DNA of 64,000 bases. It comes from Streptomyces fragilis. GTDB taxonomy: Bacteria; Actinomycetota; Actinomycetes; Streptomycetales; Streptomycetaceae. Made by a program: the position numbers and the translations under genes. Positions 1-7,753 of the stretch are shown one piece after another. The stretch spans positions 1,302,001-1,366,000 of the forward strand of contig NZ_BEVZ01000002.1 of the NCBI RefSeq assembly GCF_003112515.1, written 5' to 3'. Every line of letters starts with the position of its first letter. Positions within the stretch are counted from its first letter, which is position 1. Below the pieces are notes generated by a model. That model was not told the DNA's origin. It saw only the letters and a list, made by a program, of their open reading frames with translations, and made no database searches.

Positions 1-487
1 GCGTCAGCGCGAGCCCGACACCGACGCCGTCCACGACCAGGTGGTGGAAGCCGTAGAAGTAGAAGTACCGCTCCGCGCCCAGCCGGATCAGCGCGCAGCG
101 CACCGGCGGCTCGGAGTCCAGCGCGAACGGGGTGCTGATCATCCCGTCGATCAGCCGCCAGGCCTCCGCCTCCGGGTCGGCCGCCCCGCTCACGTCGGTG
201 AACGGCAGATCGAGCCGGCCGGCGTCGGCGTCGACGACCTGCCAGACCTGCTCCCCGTCCTCCTCGAAGCGGCGGGTCCGCAGGAAGTCCGCCTCCTCGG
301 CCAGCCGGCGCCAGGCGGCGGCCATCAGCCCGGGGTCGACCGGGCCGAGGATCTCCCGGCACTCGGCCACGTTGTACTTCAGGCCCGACGGGTCGAGGGC
401 GTGCGCCGTCCAGATGTCACGCTGGGCCGCCGAGAGAGGCAACCGGGTGGCGGCCGGGACGGGAGCGACAGGCGCGTCGGACGACAT
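1..487 (-). CDS. NRPS condensation-domain protein, N-terminal part (cut by window edge)
   Basis: The reading frame stays open from an ATG at 487 to the left edge and is preceded by a good ribosome site (CAGGAG). The product opens with a condensation-domain N-terminus (RLPLSAAQRDIWTAHALDP, about residues 15-33) and carries the catalytic motif HHLVVDG at residues 148-154. Condensation domains join an upstream acyl or peptidyl thioester to the amino acid on the next carrier protein. Only 162 residues are visible, so I cannot tell a stand-alone C domain from the first domain of a large NRPS. It lies 121 bp downstream of the XRE-STAND regulator on the same strand, which suggests cluster-linked regulation. 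It is about 50 kb from the NRPS operon at the right end, so a common pathway is not implied. Confidence 0.85.
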   Translation of the reverse strand, partial: MSSDAPVAPVPAATRLPLSAAQRDIWTAHALDPSGLKYNVAECREILGPVDPGLMAAAWRRLAEEADFLRTRRFEEDGEQVWQVVDADAGRLDLPFTDVSGAADPEAEAWRLIDGMISTPFALDSEPPVRCALIRLGAERYFYFYGFHHLVVDGVGVGLALT

Positions 488-608
488 GGCGGTCTCCTGG
501 GTGAGGGACGGCGGGGGAGGGGCGGGCAGTGCCATACAACCCGCCCGCCGGGGCGCCGAGCGGCAGTTGTTCCGGCGGGAGCGCCAGCAGCGGGCCGCCG
601 CGCGGCAG

Positions 609-1940
609 TCAGGCGGCAGTCGCGACGGCAGCCGCGCCGAGGACCGCGCGCACCACGCACAGCACCCGGAAGGCAGGCAGCGCGCCCTCGTCGACGGACC
701 GGACCACGCCGCCGACCAGCAGGTCCCGCAGCATGCGGCCGCACTCGGGCAGCGGACGGCCGGTCAGCCGCACCACGTCCTCCAGCAGGAAGGCGCCGTC
801 CCCGTCACGGCACAGGCCGGCGAGCAGGTCCCGGCAGGGCGCGGGCAGTTCGGCCACGGTGCGCGCCACCCGCTCCTGGAGCCGCGAGCCGGCCGGGCCG
901 TCGGCCAGATGGGCGAGCAGCGGGTACGGGTCCGACTCCAGGAGGGAACGCAGCGCGGGCAGGTCGTAGACGGCCAGCCAGGAGGCGGCGGCCGCCAGCG
1001 ACATCGGATGGCCGTCGAGACGGTGGCAGATCCACGCCACGTCGGCGAGGGCCCGCTCGTCGGGCACGAACCCCGGACGCAGCCGGCGCAGCTGGTCCAG
1101 GAAGAAACGGGAGGCGGCCGTGCCGGCGGGGCCCGCGGCGGACGGCTCGGGAGCGTCCAGCGGCGACAGCAGGAAGAGACGCTCGCCCGGGACGTTCCAC
1201 GGCTCGTCGGCGGTGACCAGCAGACGCACCCCCGGCAGCTCGCGCAGCAGACGGCCCAGCCGGTGGAAGTCGAGCAGGCCCGTGTCGGCGCCGTCGAGGA
1301 CGAGCACGACACCGCGGTCGCCGGGCAGCCAGGCCGGCCCGCCGGGCAGATCGTCGCCCCGGCCCTCGCCGCGCAGGAAGGCGGCGCAGTCGGCCGCGAG
1401 CGCGGAGAAGGGACCCTGACCGCCCGGGAGGAAGTCGACGGCCGCCCCGGGCGCCGAGTGCCACAGCACGGCCAGACCCGCGTCGTGCAGCCGCGCCGCC
1501 GCCTCCAGGACCAGCCGGGTCTTGCCCACGCCGCTCAGCCCCACCACGGTCACCAGCCGTTCGGCGCCCGAACGGAGCTCCTCCACCACCGCGGCGCACT
1601 CCGCCTCACGCCCGATCAGCGGATGCAGGGGAACCGGCGGCGCGGGCCGTTCGGCGGCCGCCCGGACACCCCCGCGGTGGCCGCGCTGAGCCGCCTCCTC
1701 GAGAGCCGCACGGGCGCGGGGGCCGAGCCGCAGACCGTCGGCGATCAGCCGGACCGTGTCGGTTCTGGGCCGCTGCGCCTTCCCCTTCTCCAGGTCGCGT
1801 ATGGCGCGGACGCTGATGGTGGAGAGGTCCGCGAGCTCCCGCTGCGTCAGGCCGATGCGCAGCCGGTGCTGGAGGATCAGGGCGCCGAGCGCGGCGGCGG
1901 GGGCGGGGGTGGTGTCCTGAGAAGCAAGGCCGTGCGTCAT
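609..1940 (-). CDS. XRE-family HTH regulator with STAND/NB-ARC ATPase domain
   Basis: This 443-residue protein has an N-terminal Cro/C1-type helix-turn-helix (about 17-73), a linker, and a P-loop ATPase with Walker A GLSGVGKT (134-141) and a hydrophobic Walker B VVLVLDGAD (211-219). The architecture matches the XRE-STAND regulators of Streptomyces, in which nucleotide state and an effector domain control DNA binding. It lacks the long TPR or WD effector tail usual in that group and ends soon after a winged-helix-like segment, so it is compact. It is transcribed toward the NRPS condensation gene and divergently from the small secreted-protein gene at 2218. I infer a cluster-situated regulator. 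Confidence 0.8.
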   Translation of the reverse strand: MTHGLASQDTTPAPAAALGALILQHRLRIGLTQRELADLSTISVRAIRDLEKGKAQRPRTDTVRLIADGLRLGPRARAALEEAAQRGHRGGVRAAAERPAPPVPLHPLIGREAECAAVVEELRSGAERLVTVVGLSGVGKTRLVLEAAARLHDAGLAVLWHSAPGAAVDFLPGGQGPFSALAADCAAFLRGEGRGDDLPGGPAWLPGDRGVVLVLDGADTGLLDFHRLGRLLRELPGVRLLVTADEPWNVPGERLFLLSPLDAPEPSAAGPAGTAASRFFLDQLRRLRPGFVPDERALADVAWICHRLDGHPMSLAAAASWLAVYDLPALRSLLESDPYPLLAHLADGPAGSRLQERVARTVAELPAPCRDLLAGLCRDGDGAFLLEDVVRLTGRPLPECGRMLRDLLVGGVVRSVDEGALPAFRVLCVVRAVLGAAAVATAA

Positions 1941-2217
1941 GTGCAGCTCCTGCTGGTCGGGTCAGGAAGGTCTGCCGGCCATGGTCGGCACGCCGCCTAT
2001 CCACGAACCATCCCGCCGCTAACCCCTCACGAGCCGCCCGACGTCGGCCGCGTCGACCTCCGGCGACGGCCGGCGGCGGTCGCTTTCACGACGTGACGAG
2101 GAGCGCCGGACCGTGATAGCGGGGTGATAAGGCAGCGGACGGTGCCGTGAATCCGCCCCTTCCTAACTTTGTGGTCGTCAGCCGCTACCGGCCGCCACCA
2201 CCGAGAGGAAGCACCCC

Positions 2218-2514
2218 ATGTCGCACACCGCCGCCCCCCGCAACGCCCTCCGCGCCACGGTCGCTTCCGCGCTGATCGTGCTCCTCGCCGCCGCCGGCGC
2301 CCAGACCAGCTGGGCCGCCGCCACCACGGGCCCGGGCACCGCGGTCGTCGCCACCGCCGACACCACCGCCGGCGGCGACACCACCACGAACGAAGGCGAC
2401 ACCGGAACCACCACCGGGGGCACCGGCACCACCACCGGCGGCACGGGATCCACCGGCGGCACCGGTGGCACCGGTGGCACGGGTGGCAGCACCGACAACA
2501 ACCCCTGGGACTGA
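2218..2514 (+). CDS. small secreted Gly/Thr-rich repeat protein
   Basis: A 98-residue product with a clear Sec signal peptide (basic MSHTAAPRNALR, hydrophobic SALIVLLAAAGA, probable cleavage after WAA near residue 34). The mature chain is almost entirely low-complexity: GGDTTT, TGTTTGG and TGGTGG units, ending NNPWD. It has no cysteine. The start follows GAGAGGAAG with good spacing. It sits alone between an XRE-STAND gene (divergent) and a SARP gene (convergent). I do not recognise a family. The repeats could be a spacer or wall-associated tail, and the short NNPWD end might be the only specific element. Confidence 0.65.
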   Translation: MSHTAAPRNALRATVASALIVLLAAAGAQTSWAAATTGPGTAVVATADTTAGGDTTTNEGDTGTTTGGTGTTTGGTGSTGGTGGTGGTGGSTDNNPWD

Positions 2515-2540
2515 CCCCGGCCGCGACCGGTCCGCCGGCC

Positions 2541-5500
2541 TCAGCCCGCGGCGAGCAGCCGCCGCGCCTCCGTCAGCTCACGGACCATCCCCCGGTCCTG
2601 GAACACCTCCACCGCCGGTGCCAGCAGCTCCCGGGCACGCCCCGGCTCCCCCTCCAGCAGGCGCGCCAGGTCCAGGCGCGCCAGCGCGCCCCCGCCGACA
2701 TCCATGATCCGCTCGCGGGCGGTCACGGCCCGGTCGAAGAAGTCCCTGGCACGATCGGGCCGGCCCATCACGGAGAAGGCGTGCCCCAGGTCGCGCAGCA
2801 GGTGTCCCTCACCGATCACGTCGCCGGAATCCCGGCACAGTTCCAGCACCTCGGTGAAGGTCAGCACCGCCAGATCGCTCTTGCCCTGCTCCAGCAGCAG
2901 CTGGCCGACCCGCCGCAACGTCCGCGCCCGGCCGCCGACGTAGCCCACCGCGTCGTAGGTGTCCAGAGCCTCGTCCAGCTGGGCCTGCGCCGCCGCGAAC
3001 TCTCCCCGCCGCATCCGGATGTGGGCGCTCTGCGTCAGCACGATCGCCCGCCCCACCACGTCCCCCGCCCGGTCGAAGTCCGCCAGCGACCGGGCGTACA
3101 GCTCCAGTGCCGACGCGTCGTCACCGCCCGTCCGGGCGATGAGAGCCAGGTCCCGGCGGCACAGCGCCTCACCCGTGGGCTCGTCCAGCGCCTGGAAGAC
3201 GTCCAGCGCCGAGGTCAGCGCCTGCCGCGCCGCGCCGAACTGGCTGCGGCTCATGTACAGCGAGCCGAGCGAGGCCCGCACCGCCGCGGTGCCCCGCAGG
3301 TTGCCCGCCTTGCGGGCCGCCGTCAGCGCGCACAGGTGCGTCTGCTCCCAGAGGTCGTACAGACCTCTGACCTCGAACAGCGTGACCAGCGTCGTCGCCA
3401 GGTCCCAGCACAGGTCGTGCAGCCCCTCCTCGGCCGCATGCTCCACCATGCGGCACAGGGCGGCCTGCTCGGCCTCCAGCCAGGCCAGCGGATCGCCCAG
3501 CAGCTCCTGCGTGTACACGGCAGGCGGCTCCCAGCGCGGGGCGTCACCGTGCAGCACGGTGAAGTCCCCGCCGTACAGCTTCCGGTGGGCCTGCTGCGCG
3601 AGGTACATCCACCCGCCGCCCATCCGGGCCAGCGCCGCCCCCCGCTCCCCGGGCGGGTCGGACGCCAGCCGCTCCCGCGCGTACACCCGGATGATCTCGT
3701 GGAAGCGGTACCGGAAACCACCGCTGCGCTCCACCCCGGCGACGTCCAGCATCTGCACGTCGACCAGCGGCTCCATCAGGTCCGACGGGAAGGGCCGGCC
3801 GTCGTCCAGGAGCGCGCCCGCCAGCCAGCTCGGCAGGGTCGGCGCCTGCGCCATGCTCAGCAGTCGCAGCAGCCGGCGGTCCGCGGGGGCGAGCCCGTCG
3901 TACGTCAGGGCCAGGCTCGCCCGCATCGTCATCTCACCGTGCGTCAGCTCGTCCAGCCGGTGCCGCTCGTCGGCCAGCCGCTGCACCATCGACGCCAGCG
4001 ACCAGTGCGGCCGCGCCGCCAGCCGCGCCGCCACGATCCGCAGGGCCAGCGGCAGCCGGCCGACGGTGCGCACCAGCGCCTCCGCCGCCACCGCCTCCGT
4101 CGCCACCCGCTCCCGTCCGACGATCCTGGCCAGCAGCTCCAGCGCCCGGTCCTCACCCAGCACGTCCAGCTCGACGCGGTGCGCGCCCGGCAACGCAGTC
4201 AGCCGGGTCCGGCTGGTGACCAGCACCGCGCAGCGACGGCTCCCCGGCAGCAGCGGCAGCACCTGCCGCTCGCCCGCCGCGTCGTCCAGCACCACCAGCA
4301 CCCGTCGCGACGCCAGCCTCGACCGGTACATCTCCGCCCGCTCGTCCAGCGACTCCGGGATCAGCTGCCCCGGAATGCCCAGCGCCCGCAGGAAACGCCC
4401 CAGCACCTCCTCCGGGGTGACCGGGGCGCCGGTCGTCCCCCGCAGGTCGCAGTACAGCTGCCCGTCGGGGAACGCAGAGTCCGACAGCCGGTGCGCCACC
4501 TGGACGGCCAGGGCCGACTTGCCGGTTCCCGGCTTCCCGGTGACCGCCGCCAGCCCCACCGTCGTGCGCTCCGGCCCTCCGGTCAGCGCCTCCTCGAGCG
4601 CCGCCAGCTGCGCCGCGTCCGCCACGAAGTCGGCTGTCGCGGCCGGAAGCTGATGCGGCACGGCCTCCTGCCGGGCGGTCTCGGCAGGTGCCGCCGGTTC
4701 CTCCGGCGGGGCCTTCGTGTCCGCGCGGGGCGGTGCCTGCGTCTCGGCGGCCCGCCCCGGACCGGCCGGAGCCGGGCCGACCGGAGCCGGACCGGAGGGC
4801 GGGGCCAGCGTGCCCGTGAGGATCGCCGACTCCAGCTCCCTGAGCTCCCGGCCCGGCTCCAGCCCGAGCTCCTCGTCGAGCAGCCGCCGCCCCGTGCGGA
4901 ACACCTCGAGCGCCTCGGCCTGCCGTCCCGACCAGTACAGCGCCTGCATCAGCTGCCCGCGCAGCTTCTCCCGCAGGGGGTGCTCGTGGGTGAGCAGCTG
5001 CAGCTCGCCCACCAGCCGGTCGTGCCGCCCCAGCCCGAGTTCCAGCTGGATCCGCAGCTCGACGGCGGTGAGCCGCTCCTCGTTGAGCTGCCGCGCCTTG
5101 TTCGCGAGCGGACCGCTGTCCAGCCCCGGCAGGCAGTCCCCCTGCCACAGGGCCACCGCGGCCCTCAGCTCCTCCACGGACCGCTGCGCGTCGCCCCGCT
5201 CCCGCAGCAGCCTGGCCCGCGCCACCCCCGCGGTGAACAGGGCGGCGTCCACGTTCCGCTCGTCGGTGTGCAGCACGTACCCGGGGGCCCGGGTGGTGAT
5301 CGAGACCTCCGCGTCCGCACCGGCCAGCAGCTTCCGCAGGCGTGACACACAGATCTGCACCTGGGTGCGAGCGGTCTCCGGCGGAACGTCCTCCCAGATG
5401 AGGTCGACCAGGTAACCGGTGCTCACCACCCGGTTGGCCTCCAGCAGCAGCGCGGCGAGGATCACCTCCTGGCGGCCGGGCGGCACCCGCAGCGGACCGT

Positions 5501-5594
5501 CGGTTCCGTGCACCTGCAGCGGACCGAGAATCCGGAAGGACGGGCGCGGCGCCGGAGGGACGCCCTGCTCCTCCTCCGCCATGAGGTCGGTCAC
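2541..5594 (-). CDS. SARP/AfsR-type transcriptional regulator with NB-ARC and TPR domains
   Basis: A large regulator, about 1017 residues from the GTG at 5594. Residues about 18-270 form the SARP unit: an OmpR-like winged helix (FRILGPLQVHG, then the recognition region around TARTQVQICVSRLRKLL) and a bacterial transcriptional activator domain rich in helices. An NB-ARC ATPase follows, with Walker A GKPGTGKS near residue 352 and VLVVLDDA as Walker B, then C-terminal TPRs. AfsR-like proteins activate antibiotic and developmental genes in Streptomyces by binding direct repeats and recruiting RNA polymerase. I chose GTG 5594 because GGGGGA lies just upstream. ATG 5582 and an extended frame to 5684 are alternatives. 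It is divergent from the NTF2-like gene and shares a control region containing repeated CATATGTC. Confidence 0.9.
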   Translation of the reverse strand: MTDLMAEEEQGVPPAPRPSFRILGPLQVHGTDGPLRVPPGRQEVILAALLLEANRVVSTGYLVDLIWEDVPPETARTQVQICVSRLRKLLAGADAEVSITTRAPGYVLHTDERNVDAALFTAGVARARLLRERGDAQRSVEELRAAVALWQGDCLPGLDSGPLANKARQLNEERLTAVELRIQLELGLGRHDRLVGELQLLTHEHPLREKLRGQLMQALYWSGRQAEALEVFRTGRRLLDEELGLEPGRELRELESAILTGTLAPPSGPAPVGPAPAGPGRAAETQAPPRADTKAPPEEPAAPAETARQEAVPHQLPAATADFVADAAQLAALEEALTGGPERTTVGLAAVTGKPGTGKSALAVQVAHRLSDSAFPDGQLYCDLRGTTGAPVTPEEVLGRFLRALGIPGQLIPESLDERAEMYRSRLASRRVLVVLDDAAGERQVLPLLPGSRRCAVLVTSRTRLTALPGAHRVELDVLGEDRALELLARIVGRERVATEAVAAEALVRTVGRLPLALRIVAARLAARPHWSLASMVQRLADERHRLDELTHGEMTMRASLALTYDGLAPADRRLLRLLSMAQAPTLPSWLAGALLDDGRPFPSDLMEPLVDVQMLDVAGVERSGGFRYRFHEIIRVYARERLASDPPGERGAALARMGGGWMYLAQQAHRKLYGGDFTVLHGDAPRWEPPAVYTQELLGDPLAWLEAEQAALCRMVEHAAEEGLHDLCWDLATTLVTLFEVRGLYDLWEQTHLCALTAARKAGNLRGTAAVRASLGSLYMSRSQFGAARQALTSALDVFQALDEPTGEALCRRDLALIARTGGDDASALELYARSLADFDRAGDVVGRAIVLTQSAHIRMRRGEFAAAQAQLDEALDTYDAVGYVGGRARTLRRVGQLLLEQGKSDLAVLTFTEVLELCRDSGDVIGEGHLLRDLGHAFSVMGRPDRARDFFDRAVTARERIMDVGGGALARLDLARLLEGEPGRARELLAPAVEVFQDRGMVRELTEARRLLAAG

Positions 5595-5653
5595 CGAATC
5601 CCCCACCGAGACACATGAGTTGACGAGGCAAGAGCAGCTTCGAACAGTCTCCA

Positions 5654-5689
5654 CATATGTCACTGTTCTGTCCATGGCGTGCATATGTC
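5654..5689. promoter_or_regulatory. paired CATATGTC repeats in the SARP/NTF2 divergent control region
   Basis: CATATGTC occurs at 5654-5661 and again at 5682-5689, in direct orientation with starts 28 bp apart; the core CATATG is itself palindromic. In DNA this GC-rich, two AT-rich octamers inside a 175-bp divergent intergenic region are conspicuous. SARP proteins typically bind direct repeats, so autoregulation or control of the NTF2-like gene is a reasonable inference. The repeat spacing is larger than the usual 11- or 22-bp SARP spacing, so another regulator is equally possible. Confidence 0.4.
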
Positions 5690-5769
5690 GGGCGAGGATA
5701 GTGCTGCGATAGCGAAGAGTTGGCCGTGCCGCCCAGACTCGGGAGGGAGGACGAAAGGGGTACAGCCCG

Positions 5770-6168
5770 ATGACGAGTCACGACCAGCCGGCAGCCGCGC
5801 TCTCCGGAGCGACCGACCTGATCACCGCCGCGGGCATGGACCACGTCCGCCTGGTCTACGACTACCTCGACGCGGGCGACGCGGACTCCTGCGCCTCCCT
5901 GATGCACGAGTGCGTGGTCCTGGAGCTGCCCGGCATGCCCCCCGTCCACGGCCGCGCCGAGGTCGTCCGCGCCCACCTCTGCCACGGCACCGCCCAGGCC
6001 CGCCACGAGATCGACCACCTGGTGGCCGCCGACCGCAGCGTGGTCGCCGAGGGCCGGCGGGTCGACCCGGGCTCGCGCCACCCGGGCCTGCGCTTCGTCG
6101 ACGTCTTCCGCATCGCCGACGACGGCATGGTCAGCGAGTGCACCCGCTACTACCACACGGCTCCGTAG
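5770..6168 (+). CDS. NTF2-like / SnoaL-like small protein
   Basis: A 132-residue protein whose length and pattern fit the cone-shaped NTF2 fold: helix MDHVRLVYDYLDAGDADSCASLM, then VVLELPGMPPVHGRAEVVRAHL and a C-terminal strand RFVDVFRIADDGMVSECTRYY. Members include polyketide cyclases, dehydratases, limonene-epoxide-hydrolase relatives and many ligand-binding proteins, so the reaction cannot be stated. The start is preceded by GAAAGGGG. It is divergently paired with the SARP regulator, an arrangement often seen in Streptomyces regulatory loci, so it may be the regulator's direct target. Confidence 0.75.
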   Translation: MTSHDQPAAALSGATDLITAAGMDHVRLVYDYLDAGDADSCASLMHECVVLELPGMPPVHGRAEVVRAHLCHGTAQARHEIDHLVAADRSVVAEGRRVDPGSRHPGLRFVDVFRIADDGMVSECTRYYHTAP

Positions 6169-6231
6169 GGTCCGGCCGGACGGGCCGGGCGCTCCCTCCG
6201 GCCGCCCACCGGTCCCCGGGAGCCAGGACGC

Positions 6232-7209
6232 TCAGGCGGCTCCTCCCGGCCGTTCGTCCTCCCGGCCGGGATGGAGCCCGGGACCGTGACGGTCACCGGA
6301 GAGCGGAGTGGGGGAGAGGTCGGCGGGTTCCTCACCGGGTTCCAGCAGGGTGTCGGCCGGGCCGACGATCAACGGGTCCGGTGTGCCCACGACGTCCTGG
6401 TCCTTGGCCGGGTAGGCGCAGCGGTCGAGCAGGCTGCGCATCGCCTCCAGCCGGCCCCGCCGCTTGTCGTTGTTCTTCACCACCGTCCACGGGGCGTACG
6501 GGGTGTCCGTGGCGCGGAACATCTCGACCTTCGCGGTCGTGTACTCGTCCCAGCGGTCCAGCGAGGCCAGGTCCGTCGGCGACAGCTTCCAGCGGCGGAC
6601 CGGGTCGACCTGCCGGATCGCGAAACGGGTGCGCTGCTCGGAGCGGGACACGGAGAACCAGAACTTCACCAGCAGGATGCCGTCGTCGGTGAGCATCCGC
6701 TCGAACATGGGCGCCTGCCGCAGGAACCGCCGGTACTCCTCGTCCGTGCAGAAACCCATCACCCGCTCGACGCCCGCCCGGTTGTACCAGGAGCGGTCGA
6801 AGAAGACGATCTCGCCGCGGGCGGGCAGGTGGGACACGTACCGCTGGAAGTACCACTGGCCCGCCTCCCGCTCGGTGGGCTTCTCCAGCGCCACCACGCG
6901 GGCGCCGCGCGGGTTCAGCCGCTCGGTGAACCGCTGGATGGTGCCGCCCTTGCCGGCCGCGTCCCGGCCCTCGCAGACCACGACGATCCGCTGCCCGGTC
7001 TCCTTCACCCAGCGCTGCATCTTCAGCAACTCGATCTGCAGAGCCCGTTTCTGCCGGTCGTACTCGGCCCTGCGTACCTTGCGGGCGTAGGGATGGTTCT
7101 CCTGCCAGGTCTTGATGGGGCTGCCGTCGGCGTTGAGCAGGACGGGCTTCTCCGGCCGTCGCTCGTTCACCGTCAGGCCGTCGAGAAGTTCGTCCTCGGG
7201 CTGGTCCAC
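6232..7209 (-). CDS. ppk2: polyphosphate kinase 2 (PPK2 family)
   Basis: A 325-residue protein with the PPK2 signatures: Walker A GRDAAGKGGT (81-90), Walker B and lid region FFDRSWYNRAGVERVMGF (about 136-153), and the downstream FWFSVSRSEQ motif. PPK2 enzymes transfer phosphate between inorganic polyphosphate and nucleoside di- or monophosphates and act in the cytoplasm in phosphate storage and nucleotide balance. Length is normal for a one-domain PPK2, with a disordered acidic/proline tail after about residue 290. It is followed after 18 bp by the small membrane-protein gene on the same strand order (that gene lies upstream), so the two may be cotranscribed. Confidence 0.93.
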   Translation of the reverse strand: MDQPEDELLDGLTVNERRPEKPVLLNADGSPIKTWQENHPYARKVRRAEYDRQKRALQIELLKMQRWVKETGQRIVVVCEGRDAAGKGGTIQRFTERLNPRGARVVALEKPTEREAGQWYFQRYVSHLPARGEIVFFDRSWYNRAGVERVMGFCTDEEYRRFLRQAPMFERMLTDDGILLVKFWFSVSRSEQRTRFAIRQVDPVRRWKLSPTDLASLDRWDEYTTAKVEMFRATDTPYAPWTVVKNNDKRRGRLEAMRSLLDRCAYPAKDQDVVGTPDPLIVGPADTLLEPGEEPADLSPTPLSGDRHGPGLHPGREDERPGGAA

Positions 7210-7227
7210 TTCGTCCTCTCCCGGTGG

Positions 7228-7467
7228 TCAGAACGGCAGACGCCCGCGCGCCCGCCGCCCGGCGGAGCCGCTGCGTCCCACGGCACGCGAACTGGAACTG
7301 AAGGGCTTGCTGAGCAGGCGCCCCAGCGGACCGGGTGCCTTGGACCCGGTGCGCGAACCCGCTCCCAGCACGCGCTGTGCGCCGTTCTGCGGGTGCCGGG
7401 ACAGCCGGGGGAGCAGGAAGGCGAGCACGGCAAGGACGACGCAGGCGGCTATCACGCCGACAATCAT
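7228..7467 (-). CDS. small single-pass membrane protein (actinomycete-specific type)
   Basis: A 79-residue protein starting at ATG 7467 behind AGGAG. It has one N-terminal membrane segment (MIVGVIAACVVLAVLAFLLP) followed by a strongly basic Ser/Gly/Arg-rich cytoplasmic tail ending RRARGRLPF. The pattern matches small uncharacterised Streptomyces proteins in which RLSRHPQ follows the helix. A longer in-frame opening to 7839 exists but has no supporting start. It lies 18 bp upstream of ppk2, so coexpression is likely. Function unknown. Confidence 0.75.
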   Translation of the reverse strand: MIVGVIAACVVLAVLAFLLPRLSRHPQNGAQRVLGAGSRTGSKAPGPLGRLLSKPFSSSSRAVGRSGSAGRRARGRLPF

Positions 7468-7753
7468 CACGCGGAACTCCTGAGGTCTGGACGGTAAGGC
7501 CGGAAATGCGCCGCGTGTCGGTTGTGACCCGCGTGCGAGACCCGCCTGCCCGCTCACGCCGTGACCAGTCGTCCTCCACCCCACCACGGTTCTTCGCCGC
7601 GCGTCGCCACCACCGGGGGAGCGGATGTCGACGGGGGCGTTGACGACGTGATCCGCGGAACCTAGCCTCTGGCCGAGGCTACGAACCGTGCTCGCCACGG
7701 CGACAGCGTGTGAACGTCCGGCACCCGCACCCCCGGCCCGCAAGGGAGCAGTC

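Noticed and set aside
2218..2514. Identity of the small gene as afsS
   Set aside because: AfsS is a small cytoplasmic protein; this product has a signal peptide and unrelated Gly/Thr repeats.
2169..5345. A 1058-codon open frame on the plus strand opposite the SARP gene
   Set aside because: The translation is Gln/Arg/His/Pro-rich without domains, and is the shadow of the SARP coding strand.
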